In this document: positions 44,191-52,946 of the stretch, piece by piece
Layout of the letters: the number at the start of each line of letters is the position of its first letter
How positions within the stretch are numbered: position 1 is the stretch's first letter
Source of the DNA: Clostridia bacterium
GTDB lineage: Bacteria; Bacillota; Clostridia; Acetivibrionales; DSM-2933
Length of the DNA stretch: 64,000 nt
Direction: 5' to 3'
NCBI GenBank assembly: GCA_026418275.1
Contig: JAOABQ010000103.1
Location: 1 to 64,000, forward strand
Made by a program: the position numbers and the translations under genes
Notes under the pieces: generated by a model
What the model saw: the letters and a program-made list of their open reading frames with translations, nothing else
Told to the model about the DNA's origin: nothing
Database searches by the model: none

Positions 44191-45441
44191 ATGATAGTAA
44201 AAACAGTAAGGTCCAAAGAGATTCTTTTTCGTATTTTTGTTAAAGTGTTTATCGCAGCAGCAATTCTTGGAGGGATTGCCATCCGTGAAACGATGCTTGA
44301 TTATAAAAGCCCCGATTATTTGAATTATGTGAGTAAATGGTACGATTTCATTGAGTCCAAGGGTGGATTTTCAGCTTTGAAGCACAACTTTTCTGATTAT
44401 TCTCCGGCATATCTGTATATTCTTGCACTCATAACCTATTTACCCCTTTCCAAACTTTTTGCGATTAAATTAATCTCTATTGTCTTCGATTTTGTTGCAG
44501 CATTTTTTGTCATGCTTATAGTCAGGGAGAAATATAAAACGGGAGTTATCCCCTATCTTGCATTTTGCACTGTTCTATTAATGCCCACTGTGATGGTAAA
44601 CAGTGCTGAGTGGGGGCAGTGTGATATCATTTTTGTAAGCTTTATTCTAGCATCCGTCTATTTCCTGCAAAAACAAAAGAAGCTTTTGTCAGTCATTTTA
44701 TACGGGATCGCCTTTGCTTTTAAAGTGCAAGCCATATTTGTTGCACCTTTATTTTTGCTATTGGCACTCAAAAGAAAGGTCACTTTTATACATCTTTTGG
44801 CCATTCCAGGTGTTTATCTCCTGTCGATTATTCCCGCTGCTTTAGCCGGAAGACCTTTTGAGGAGTTATTGAGTATTTATTTTGATCAAAGTTCCCTTTA
44901 TAAAACGCTGACTCTCAATGCTCCCAATATTTATCAGTGGACAGCAAAGGGCCCTTATGAAACAATGAGTAAAATAGCGATAGGCGCAGCAGCATTATTT
45001 GTATGTGTCATGCTAATTTTTATTTATAAAAAAATGAAGGTGTTAAAAAGCGGGGATGTTGTAAAAATTGCCTTGATTTTTTCATTGGGTATACCCTTTT
45101 TACTTCCCAGTATGCATGAAAGGTACTTTTTTATTGCAGATATAGCAGCTGTTGTATATGCTTTTTATTACCCAAGAATGTTTTTTGTTCCTGTTTTTGT
45201 TAGCTTTTCCTCGATTATGAGTTATTATCCCTTTCTATACGGGAAAACACCGGTGAAACTTTCATATTTGCCTATTCCCTTGCTCATAAGTATTATTGCG
45301 GTAATACTGCACCTGTTTGTACAAAATGAGAGGTCAGGCAAGGGAATATCTAAAAAAAATAAGCAAAACAAAAAGCAAAAGCTGCTTGCTCCAGCAAAAC
45401 AGCGATTAAACACAGCCATAAAAGGGATTATAACAAAATGA
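44191..45441 (+). CDS. GT-C-type membrane glycosyltransferase, paralogue 1
   Basis: 416 residues from ATG 44191 (GAAGGTG upstream). About eleven transmembrane helices with a lumenal-side first loop (DYKSPDYLNYVSKWYDFIES) that carries the acidic residue used by GT-C mannosyltransferases taking polyprenyl-phosphate sugars. The motif MHERYFFIADIAAV near the end is shared with the paralogue at 46534. The tail is very basic (KKNKQNKKQKLL). The sugar and acceptor are unknown. Alternative in-frame starts at 44125 lack a ribosome binding site. Confidence 0.75.
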   Translation: MIVKTVRSKEILFRIFVKVFIAAAILGGIAIRETMLDYKSPDYLNYVSKWYDFIESKGGFSALKHNFSDYSPAYLYILALITYLPLSKLFAIKLISIVFDFVAAFFVMLIVREKYKTGVIPYLAFCTVLLMPTVMVNSAEWGQCDIIFVSFILASVYFLQKQKKLLSVILYGIAFAFKVQAIFVAPLFLLLALKRKVTFIHLLAIPGVYLLSIIPAALAGRPFEELLSIYFDQSSLYKTLTLNAPNIYQWTAKGPYETMSKIAIGAAALFVCVMLIFIYKKMKVLKSGDVVKIALIFSLGIPFLLPSMHERYFFIADIAAVVYAFYYPRMFFVPVFVSFSSIMSYYPFLYGKTPVKLSYLPIPLLISIIAVILHLFVQNERSGKGISKKNKQNKKQKLLAPAKQRLNTAIKGIITK

Positions 45442-45476
45442 AAAAACATAAGGCTGCATAAAGATACATCCTTACA

Positions 45477-46127
45477 TTAAAAAAGTTTTAAGAGATCAAG
45501 CGGGGTTTCAATAAGTTTTTTGGCTCCGCTTTCTAGTAGCTCCTCTGCTTTTCTAAATCCCCACAGTGCACCTACTGCAAACATACCTGCCTCTGTAGCC
45601 GTGAGCATATCTGTATTTGTGTCACCCAGGTATAAAAAGGAATCTGGTTCCAAGCGGCTTTCCTTCGCTATTTCCAATGCGCCTTTTGGGTCCGGCTTTT
45701 TAGGGACGTCGGCCCTTGCACCCAATACAAAGTCAAAATGGATGTGGGGAAAATATCTGCTTACAACAATTTTTGTAAAGTCATGGGGTTTATTTGAAAG
45801 TACAGACATCCGGATATTCTTTTTAGCGAGCTTCTCCAGCATCTCCGGAATACCCTTATAGGGCTTGGTTTTATCACACCAGTGAAGATGGTAGTACTCC
45901 CGCATCTTTAAAACACAGTTTTGGATAACAGAAATATCTTGTATTTCCTGGGGTAAAGCTCTCATGGCAAGTACTTCCACTCCATCGCCAACCAAGTATT
46001 TGTATTTTTCCACTGCGTGGGTGGGAAAACCTAAGGAAGAGAGTGCTTGATTCATAGAAAAGGCAAGGTCTTCCAAAGTATCCAGCAAAGTTCCGTCCAA
46101 ATCGAAAATAACTGCTTTAAAACACAT
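45477..46127 (-). CDS. HAD-family phosphatase, phosphoglycolate phosphatase-like
   Basis: 216 residues from ATG 46127 (AAGGAG upstream). HAD motif I (FDLDGTLLDT), motif II (SVLSNKP), the Lys (KKPDPKG) and motif III (YLGDTNTDMLTA) are intact, with a helical cap between motif I and II as in Gph/PGPase. Phosphoglycolate is the usual annotation, but substrate range in this family is broad. It runs opposite to the two glycosyltransferase genes that flank it. Confidence 0.9.
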   Translation of the reverse strand: MCFKAVIFDLDGTLLDTLEDLAFSMNQALSSLGFPTHAVEKYKYLVGDGVEVLAMRALPQEIQDISVIQNCVLKMREYYHLHWCDKTKPYKGIPEMLEKLAKKNIRMSVLSNKPHDFTKIVVSRYFPHIHFDFVLGARADVPKKPDPKGALEIAKESRLEPDSFLYLGDTNTDMLTATEAGMFAVGALWGFRKAEELLESGAKKLIETPLDLLKLF

Positions 46128-46337
46128 GAGACAACATCTCCTTACAATGAAAGGTTTAAAAATGAATCATATCCGGCAAAATAAACTATGGGAGCTTAGA
46201 AGTTATAATAAGGCAAGGGCATTTTTACCGTTTGTACCGTTAAAGCCTTGCCGCACACACGATCTAGTAGAGATCATGAACCCATCCTGTAACCATAGTA
46301 TTACGGGTTTTATATATAACAAATCATAACATTCATA

Positions 46338-46367
46338 TTGACGTATGCAAAGGTTTAATTATATAAA
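46338..46367 (+). promoter_or_regulatory. Candidate promoter for the second GT-C gene
   Basis: TTGACG at 46338-46343 and TATAAA at 46362-46367, 18 bp apart. Transcription would begin about 30 bp before hairpin element copy C, placing the element inside the leader RNA. Confidence 0.5.
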
Positions 46368-46401
46368 ATATATATAAGAATATGGATGGTTTGGTTTTAT
46401 A

Positions 46402-46496
46402 GATAACGAAGTGCAAACATAGTAAAATTCGAGAGATGAAATACCTGGTTTACTCAGGTGTCAGAAATAGAAATTTTACTTTTACAGTTCGTTATC
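46402..46496 (+). repeat. ~95-bp hairpin element, copy C
   Basis: The most symmetrical copy: GATAACGAAGTGCAAA pairs with TTTTACAGTTCGTTATC; inside this GTAAAATT pairs with AATTTTAC and ACCTG with CAGGT. It ends 37 bp before the start of the second GT-C gene. Mini-ORF: ATG 46437 encodes MKYLVYSGVRNRNFTFTVRY and one more Arg. Confidence 0.85.
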
Positions 46497-46533
46497 GATA
46501 ACTTTGAAAAAAACTAAAAATGAAGGTGGAAAT

Positions 46534-47709
46534 ATGTTTGGCATTATAAAAAAGCATAATAAAGTCCTTTTTTTGGCCGCAGTCCTTATCATAGGTTTGG
46601 CGGTTAAAGGGTCAATGATAAACTTTGTAAGCGGGGATTATTACCACTTTTTAAGCAAATGGTATGATTTCATCAAGGGAAACGGCGGGTTTTTTGCGCT
46701 AAAGACGGATTTTGCAGATTATGCACCGGCTTATTTGTATTTCCTTACCCTGTCAACCCTGGTTCCTATACCTAAAATAATTGCAATCAAGCTTATCTCC
46801 ATTATGTTTGATTTTGCGGCTGCCTGGTTTGCACTATTGATTGTTAAGGAAAAATATAAGGAGGGTTTTGCACCTTATCTTGCATTTGGGCTGGTTTTCC
46901 TGGCACCCACATTGGTTTTAAACAGTTCCAAGTGGGGACAATGTGATGTGATTTATACAAGTTTTATTCTTGCTTCCATTTATTTTGTTTTAAAGCAGAG
47001 AAATATTGCTGCGCTCCTTCTTTTTGGCATTGCATTTTCCCTCAAGCTACAAACCGTTTTTGTTGCCCCCCTATTTTTGGTTTTACTTTTAAGGAAGAAA
47101 GTGAATTTTTTTCAATTGCTGCTTGTCCCTATGGTGTATATTCTGTCTGTCATACCTGCTGCACTTGTGGGAAGGCCGTTTTTGGAGCTCCTTATGATCT
47201 ATGTTAAGCAGGGGGACCGCTACCGTAAACTTCAGATGAATGCACCGAATATTTATCAGTGGATTGTAAAAGAACCTTACGAGCTGTTAAAAATTTCGGG
47301 AATTGTTTTTGCTTTTTTATTGGTTTTATATATTCTATTTGCTGCCTACAAGAAAATGGAAGGTATGGATAAGGAGGAAATTTTAAAACTTGCTTTGACG
47401 TTTTCTCTTGTTGTTCCCTTTGTCCTTCCCGGAATGCATGAAAGATACTTTTTTATTGCAGATCTGATCTCGATTATTTATGCGTTCTACTTTCCTAAAC
47501 GGGCTTTCATAGCGGTTTTAGTTAATTTTGCATCACTTTTTAGCTATATCCCCTATCTTTACTATAAAACACCGATAAAGTTCTCATTTTTAGCAGTAGT
47601 ACTGCTGCTCGCAGTTATTTTTGCCATTGTCGATCTATTCAGTGGGAGGAAGGATGAACCTCCGGAAATTGAGAAAAATTATATCGAAGTGGCGGATGCA
47701 GCAGAGTAG
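46534..47709 (+). CDS. GT-C-type membrane glycosyltransferase, paralogue 2
   Basis: 391 residues from ATG 46534 (GGTGG upstream). It is clearly homologous along its length to the protein at 44191: both contain SKWYDFI, FADYAPAYLY / FSDYSPAYLY, NSxxWGQCD, NAPNIYQW and MHERYFFIAD motifs. About eleven membrane helices. The highly charged C-terminal tail of paralogue 1 is replaced by a short acidic one (KDEPPEIEKNYIEVADAAE). A local duplication followed by divergence, with the HAD gene in between, is the simplest account. Confidence 0.75.
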   Translation: MFGIIKKHNKVLFLAAVLIIGLAVKGSMINFVSGDYYHFLSKWYDFIKGNGGFFALKTDFADYAPAYLYFLTLSTLVPIPKIIAIKLISIMFDFAAAWFALLIVKEKYKEGFAPYLAFGLVFLAPTLVLNSSKWGQCDVIYTSFILASIYFVLKQRNIAALLLFGIAFSLKLQTVFVAPLFLVLLLRKKVNFFQLLLVPMVYILSVIPAALVGRPFLELLMIYVKQGDRYRKLQMNAPNIYQWIVKEPYELLKISGIVFAFLLVLYILFAAYKKMEGMDKEEILKLALTFSLVVPFVLPGMHERYFFIADLISIIYAFYFPKRAFIAVLVNFASLFSYIPYLYYKTPIKFSFLAVVLLLAVIFAIVDLFSGRKDEPPEIEKNYIEVADAAE

Positions 47710-47738
47710 AATATGTATATGTTAATTTTCCAATCATG

Positions 47739-47767
47739 TTGACAAGAGGATCGTTTGCCCTTATAAT
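47739..47767 (+). promoter_or_regulatory. Consensus promoter of the histidine operon
   Basis: TTGACA at 47739-47744, a 17-bp spacer and TATAAT at 47762-47767, both hexamers perfect. The resulting leader is ~55 nt, too short for a T-box. Confidence 0.85.
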
Positions 47768-47827
47768 TATCTTAATTCATTAATTTAACGCTTTAACATG
47801 ATAAAGTAATAAAGTGAGGTGCTGGCA

Positions 47828-49084
47828 TTGGCAAAATGGAAAATATATACGCCCGAAGGTATTCAGGATATATTGTTTGATGACTGTTATACCAAAAGAA
47901 ATCTGGAAGAGAAAGTGAGAAATCTGTTCAGATCTTACGGTTATTTTGAAGTGGAAACGCCAACGGTAGAATTTTATGATGTGTTTACATCAGCATCGGA
48001 TATGACACCCCAGGAAACCATGTTTAAGTTTTTTGACCCTCAAGGGAGAATTTTGGTTTTAAGGCCTGAAATGACCATACCGATTGCCCGTATGATGGCA
48101 ACCAAGTATAAGGATGTTTCTTCTTCTTTAAGATTTTCTTATATTGGGAATACTTTTAAATATAATGAAATCGGCGGAGGAAAGCAAAAGGAGTTTACCC
48201 AGGCAGGTGTTGAGATTATGGGAGTAAACGGCCCGGAGGCAGATGCGGAAGTGATTGCAACCGCAATTTGTGCGGTAAAGGCTACGGGACTTGAGAACTT
48301 CCAAATTGATATCGGGCAGGTAGAGTTCTTTAAGGGGCTGATGGAGGAAACAGGGCTTTCGAAACAGGACATAGAGCAAATCCGTATTTTGATTGACCGG
48401 AAGGATTATTTGGGTGTGGAGGAGATTGTAAAGGCGCACAATATCCGGGATGATCTGAAGGAATTGATTCTTGATATGCCCAAGCTCTTCGGTTCGGTGG
48501 ATGTAATTGACAGGGTAGAAAAAATTCAGCTCAACAGCCGCTCTGTAAAAGCACTGGAAAACTTGAGAGAGATCCTTGCCATACTGGATGATTACGGAAT
48601 GAGTAAATATGTATCGGTGGATTTGGGGATGGTCCAGAGCCTTAATTACTATACGGGAATTATATTCAGAGGCTTTACTTACGGCATTGGATTCCCGATT
48701 TTAAGCGGGGGAAGGTATGACGGACTGAGCGAATATTTCGGCCGGGACTGCGCCGCCACAGGATTTTCTTTAGGCATTAATATGATTATGATGGCGCTGG
48801 AAAGGCAGAAAATTGAAGCAGAAAAACCAAGCGTGGATAGTCTTGTCTGTTACAGGAAAGATGGAAGAAAAACAGCGATTCAACTGTGTGATGAGCTAAG
48901 AAGACAGGGCCTAAAAGTAGAAATCGATACCACTCAAGGAGAGATTGACGTTCTCAAGGAATATGCCAAAGAGAAGAGAATCGGAGGAATCATCCGGATT
49001 TTGGATACAGATAGGATTGAAGTTATTAACATTGAGACGGGTGAAGTATCCGCTGCGACAATCGGTGATTTACTCAATAAATAA
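47828..49084 (+). CDS. hisZ: ATP phosphoribosyltransferase regulatory subunit HisZ
   Basis: 418 residues from TTG 47828, with GAGGTG 7 nt upstream (GTG 47819 overlaps that site). The protein has the class II aminoacyl-tRNA synthetase (HisRS-like) fold: motif 2 (MFKFFDPQGRILVLRPEMTIPIAR region) and FEGFTYGIGFPILSGGRYD-type sequences, but lacks the HisRS anticodon-binding use. HisZ assembles with short HisG into the active, histidine-inhibited enzyme for the first pathway step. It opens the his operon; hisG follows after 30 nt. Confidence 0.93.
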   Translation: MAKWKIYTPEGIQDILFDDCYTKRNLEEKVRNLFRSYGYFEVETPTVEFYDVFTSASDMTPQETMFKFFDPQGRILVLRPEMTIPIARMMATKYKDVSSSLRFSYIGNTFKYNEIGGGKQKEFTQAGVEIMGVNGPEADAEVIATAICAVKATGLENFQIDIGQVEFFKGLMEETGLSKQDIEQIRILIDRKDYLGVEEIVKAHNIRDDLKELILDMPKLFGSVDVIDRVEKIQLNSRSVKALENLREILAILDDYGMSKYVSVDLGMVQSLNYYTGIIFRGFTYGIGFPILSGGRYDGLSEYFGRDCAATGFSLGINMIMMALERQKIEAEKPSVDSLVCYRKDGRKTAIQLCDELRRQGLKVEIDTTQGEIDVLKEYAKEKRIGGIIRILDTDRIEVINIETGEVSAATIGDLLNK

Positions 49085-49114
49085 GGGGTTAAGCTTAAAT
49101 TCTGGAGGTAAATT

Positions 49115-49768
49115 ATGAAATACTTGACAATAGCACTTTCAAAAGGAAGACTTACCGATTTATCGGTGGAACTTTTTGAAGCAATCGGAATTGACTGCAG
49201 TGAGTTAAAAGGCTCGTCCAGAAAACTCATATTAAGGGATGAAACAAATAAAATTAAATTTTTTCTGGCAAAGCCGAGCGATGTACCTACTTATGTAGAA
49301 TATGGCGCGGCAGATCTGGGGATTGTAGGTAAGGATACGCTTCTCGAAGAAGGCAGGCATCTTTATGAGGTGCTGAACTTAGGTTTTGCCGCGTGCAAAA
49401 TGGTAGTAGCAGGACCGAAGGAGCTGGAGGGGAAACTGGACCAACTCAATAATAAAAGGGTTGCGACCAAGTATCCCAAGATTGCAAGAGAATACTTTGA
49501 ACATAAAAGAAGGGAGTCCATTGAGGTTATTAAGCTCAACGGATCAGTAGAGCTTGCGCCTTTAGTAGGGCTTTCCGAAGTAATCGTAGATCTTGTTGAA
49601 AGCGGCAGGACTTTAAAGGAAAACGGGTTGGTAGTACTTGACAGTATTGCGGATATCAGTGCCCGGTTGGTAGTAAATAGGGTGAGCATGAAAATGGAAA
49701 GCGAGAGAATCAATAAGATTATTGACGGGCTTAGAAAACAGCTTGAAAGGGGCGAATCAGCCAAATGA
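49115..49768 (+). CDS. hisG: ATP phosphoribosyltransferase, short catalytic subunit
   Basis: 217 residues from ATG 49115 (GGAGG upstream). Condenses ATP and PRPP to phosphoribosyl-ATP. It opens TIALSKGRL, has AKPSDVPTYVEYGAADLGIVGKD, and carries the PRPP loop EVIVDLVESGRTLKENGL. The length is that of the HisG_S form, which lacks the C-terminal regulatory domain and needs HisZ, encoded just before. Its stop overlaps the hisD start (ATGA). Confidence 0.95.
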   Translation: MKYLTIALSKGRLTDLSVELFEAIGIDCSELKGSSRKLILRDETNKIKFFLAKPSDVPTYVEYGAADLGIVGKDTLLEEGRHLYEVLNLGFAACKMVVAGPKELEGKLDQLNNKRVATKYPKIAREYFEHKRRESIEVIKLNGSVELAPLVGLSEVIVDLVESGRTLKENGLVVLDSIADISARLVVNRVSMKMESERINKIIDGLRKQLERGESAK

Positions 49769-51048
49769 TCAGGATTTTAAAGAAGGAATCCATGGATGAA
49801 CTTTTAAGAATGCTCGAAAAAAGAAATCAGACCGAAGTTGGCGACGTCTTAAAACGGGTGGCCGAGATCATAAGCTATGTGAAGAAAAACGGAGATCAGG
49901 CCCTAATCGAATATACGAAGAAATTTGATCATGTAGAAATGAAAGCCGAAATGCTGAGAGTTTCCAAGGAGGAGATTCAGGAGGCATATCACAAGGTTGA
50001 CAAGGAATTTGTGGAAGTGATACGAAGAGCTAAGGCCAACATTGAAAACTTCCATGAAAAGCAGAAAGAAAAGTCCTGGTTTACAACAGAGTCGGAAGGG
50101 ATTTTGTTAGGACAAATGCTTACACCGATTGAGTGTGTAGGTGTGTATGTCCCTGCGGGAACAGCTCCCCTGCCGTCCTCGGTACTAATGAATGTTATTC
50201 CCGCAAAGGTTGCGGGAGTAAAAAGGATTGTGATGGCTACACCACCCAAGGAAGACGGTGCAAATCCTGCTATCCTTGTTGCTGCGAATGAAGCAGGTGT
50301 TGATGAGATTTATAAAGTGGGCGGGGCACAAGCGGTTGCAGCCCTTGCATACGGAACCGAGACTGTTCCCAAAGTGGATAAGATTGTAGGTCCCGGGAAC
50401 ATTTATGTTGCCATGGCAAAAAAAATGGTGTACGGCGCCTGTGATATTGATATGATTGCCGGGCCCAGTGAAATCATGGTCATCGCGGATAAAACGGCCA
50501 ATGCAAAATTTGTAGCCGCAGACCTTTTATCTCAGGCAGAGCATGATACCCTTGCATCGGCCATATTGGTTACAACCTCGGAGGAAATCGCAAAAGCAGT
50601 GCAAAGAGAAATTATCCGGCAGGTTTCCTATTTATCCAGAAGGGAAATCCTTGAAAAGTCACTGGCAAACTATAGTGCTATTGTTATCGTGGACACTTTG
50701 GAAGAAGCCATGGAAAGTGTAAATCTGATTGCGCCTGAACATCTTGAGCTTTGCGTGGAAGATCCGTTTGGTGTTATGGGAATGGTAAAGCATGCGGGGG
50801 CTATCTTCCTGGGCAACTATGCATCGGAGCCTTTGGGGGATTATTTTGCAGGTCCCAACCATGTTCTTCCTACCAGCGGAACGGCAAGGTTTTTCTCACC
50901 CCTTAATGTATCTGATTTTGTAAAGAAGTCCAGTGTGATTTCCTATTCAAAAAAAGCGCTGGAGAGTGTAAAGGATGATGTAATCCGTTTTGCGGAAGAG
51001 GAAGGTTTAAGTGCTCACGCAAATGCAATCCGGGTCCGGTTTGAATAA
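49765..51048 (+). CDS. hisD: Histidinol dehydrogenase
   Basis: 427 residues. Oxidises L-histidinol to histidine in two NAD-dependent steps. Conserved features: PIECVGVYVPAGTAPLPSSV, VDKIVGPGNIYVA, IDMIAGPSEI, DLLSQAEHD (Zn-ligand Gln-His pair), LIAPEHLEL (catalytic Glu-His) and GPNHVLPTSGTARF. Length is typical. The ATG overlaps the hisG stop by 4 nt, so the two are coupled. Confidence 0.97.
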   Translation: MIRILKKESMDELLRMLEKRNQTEVGDVLKRVAEIISYVKKNGDQALIEYTKKFDHVEMKAEMLRVSKEEIQEAYHKVDKEFVEVIRRAKANIENFHEKQKEKSWFTTESEGILLGQMLTPIECVGVYVPAGTAPLPSSVLMNVIPAKVAGVKRIVMATPPKEDGANPAILVAANEAGVDEIYKVGGAQAVAALAYGTETVPKVDKIVGPGNIYVAMAKKMVYGACDIDMIAGPSEIMVIADKTANAKFVAADLLSQAEHDTLASAILVTTSEEIAKAVQREIIRQVSYLSRREILEKSLANYSAIVIVDTLEEAMESVNLIAPEHLELCVEDPFGVMGMVKHAGAIFLGNYASEPLGDYFAGPNHVLPTSGTARFFSPLNVSDFVKKSSVISYSKKALESVKDDVIRFAEEEGLSAHANAIRVRFE

Positions 51049-51081
51049 AATGGGAGATTAAGCGTCGAAGGGAGGATTGAA

Positions 51082-52146
51082 ATGAGTAAATATTGGAGTG
51101 AGATTACGAAAAGCATAACGCCTTATGTTCCTGGAGAACAGCCAAGGGATAAAAAATATATTAAAATCAATACCAATGAAAGTCCGTATCCGCCTTCTCC
51201 TAAAGTGATTGAGGCAATTAAAGAGGCGGATGATGAAAATCTTAAATTGTATCCCGATCCCACAGTGAGTGGGCTTAGGGAAACGGTAGCACAGTACTAT
51301 AATCTGGACAAGGATCAGGTTTTTGTTGGCAACGGTTCGGATGAAATTTTGGCATTTTCGTATATGGCATTCTTTAATCCCGGGAAACCGGTTTTGTTTG
51401 CCGATATTACATACAGTTTTTATGATGTATATGCTGCCTTGTTTAAGATTGATTACCGGCTGATTCCCTTGGATGAAGAATTCAATCTTCCGTTGGAAGA
51501 ATTTTTTCAGGAAAATGGGGGCGTACTGATCTGCAATCCGAATGCGCCCACGGGCAAATACATTCCGGTAGAAGAAATACAGAGGATTCTTAATAAAAAC
51601 ATGGACCAAGTGGTCATTGTGGATGAAGCCTATATTGATTTTGGCGGAGAGTCTTCTATTAAGCTGATTCAAAACTACCCCAATCTGCTGGTCATTCAAA
51701 CCCTTTCCAAATCCCGTTCTCTGGCAGGCCTTAGAGTAGGATTTGCTTTAGGTCACAAGGATCTGATTGAGGGTCTGGATCGTATCAAAAATTCATTCAA
51801 TTCCTATACCCTTGACCGTTTGGCAATGGCAGGGGCAGATGCGGCGATGAAGGATCAAGCCTATTTTGAGGAAACAAGAAATAAGATTATAAAAACAAGG
51901 GAGACTCTGTCCCAAAAGCTTAAGGAGATCGGTTTCAAAGTGCTTGATTCAAAAGCTAATTTTATATTTATAAGCCACCCTGACATAGAGGCCTATAATA
52001 TATTTCAAGGCTTAAGGGAAAAGGGTGTTCTTGTTCGGTACTTTAATAAGCCGAGAATTAAGAATTATTTGAGGGTAAGTATTGGTACCGACGAAGAGAT
52101 GGAGGTTTTTTATAAAGGTGTGAAAGAGATCATCGGAGCAAGATAA
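51082..52146 (+). CDS. hisC: Histidinol-phosphate aminotransferase
   Basis: 354 residues from ATG 51082 (GGGAGG upstream). A fold-type I PLP enzyme converting imidazole acetol phosphate to histidinol phosphate. KINTNESPYPPSPKV is the N-terminal substrate motif, NPNAPTGKYI and VDEAYIDFGG bind PLP, and the catalytic Lys lies in TLSKSRSLAGLRVGFA. RYFNKPRIKNYLRVSIGT near the end is the family's phosphate-binding Arg region. Confidence 0.96.
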   Translation: MSKYWSEITKSITPYVPGEQPRDKKYIKINTNESPYPPSPKVIEAIKEADDENLKLYPDPTVSGLRETVAQYYNLDKDQVFVGNGSDEILAFSYMAFFNPGKPVLFADITYSFYDVYAALFKIDYRLIPLDEEFNLPLEEFFQENGGVLICNPNAPTGKYIPVEEIQRILNKNMDQVVIVDEAYIDFGGESSIKLIQNYPNLLVIQTLSKSRSLAGLRVGFALGHKDLIEGLDRIKNSFNSYTLDRLAMAGADAAMKDQAYFEETRNKIIKTRETLSQKLKEIGFKVLDSKANFIFISHPDIEAYNIFQGLREKGVLVRYFNKPRIKNYLRVSIGTDEEMEVFYKGVKEIIGAR

Positions 52147-52314
52147 ACAGATAAAAGTTATTTTTACAGCCTGAAGGCCGCTGCTTGCTGCAGATGTTTC
52201 ACTTACTTAAAGATCACACATTTTTCTTTGGCTATCTGTAGAAGGGCTATGTAAAGATTGGTTATTTGGTATAATAATATTAAATTTTTAAAGTATGTTT
52301 TTTGGAGGTATCCT

Positions 52315-52902
52315 ATGGTTAGGGAAGCCGAAATAAAAAGAAAAACCGGTGAGACAGATATTGCATTGAATATTTTGATAGATGGGTCGGGAAAATCGGA
52401 AATTGACACTGGAATCGGTTTTTTTGACCACATGCTAAATCTATTTGCAAAACACGGACTTTTTGACATGAAGGTGAAAGCGGTTGGAGACCTCTATGTG
52501 GACGGGCATCATACGGTGGAAGATGTGGGTATAGTTCTCGGTCAGACAATTAAGAAGGCCTTGGGTGACAAAAAATCCATAAAAAGGTACGGCACTTCCT
52601 ACGTTCCCATGGATGAGACCTTATCCTTGGTTTCATTGGATTTAAGCGGAAGGCCGTTTTTGGTATTCGATGCGGCTTTTACAAAGGATCAGTTGGGCAA
52701 TTTCGATACCGAGCTTGTGGAGGAGTTTTTTAGAGCTGTTGCGTTCAATGGCGAAATTACGCTGCACATCAAGGTTTTTCACGGGAGAAACAATCATCAT
52801 ATCATTGAGTCCATTTTCAAGGCCTTTGGAAGAGCTTTGGATGAGGCTACCCGCTTAGATGACAGAATTCAAGGAGTTATGTCTACGAAGGGAACATTAT
52901 AA
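52315..52902 (+). CDS. hisB: Imidazoleglycerol-phosphate dehydratase
   Basis: 195 residues from ATG 52315 (TTGGAGGT upstream). Both metal-binding repeats are seen: FFDHMLNLFAKH with DGHHTVEDVGI, and FFRAVAFNGEITLHI with GRNNHHIIES. It is the monofunctional dehydratase without a fused histidinol-phosphatase, as usual in Firmicutes. The 168-nt gap after hisC holds a possible extended -10 (TGGTATAAT, 52267-52275), so an internal promoter is possible. Confidence 0.96.
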   Translation: MVREAEIKRKTGETDIALNILIDGSGKSEIDTGIGFFDHMLNLFAKHGLFDMKVKAVGDLYVDGHHTVEDVGIVLGQTIKKALGDKKSIKRYGTSYVPMDETLSLVSLDLSGRPFLVFDAAFTKDQLGNFDTELVEEFFRAVAFNGEITLHIKVFHGRNNHHIIESIFKAFGRALDEATRLDDRIQGVMSTKGTL

Positions 52903-52946
52903 TATTTGTTCACTATAATCATAATATAAATTTTAGGAGGAAAAAA

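Noticed and set aside
47768..47827. T-box or histidine attenuator in the his leader
   Set aside because: The leader from the consensus promoter is ~55 nt and has neither the T-box sequence nor a His-rich leader peptide.
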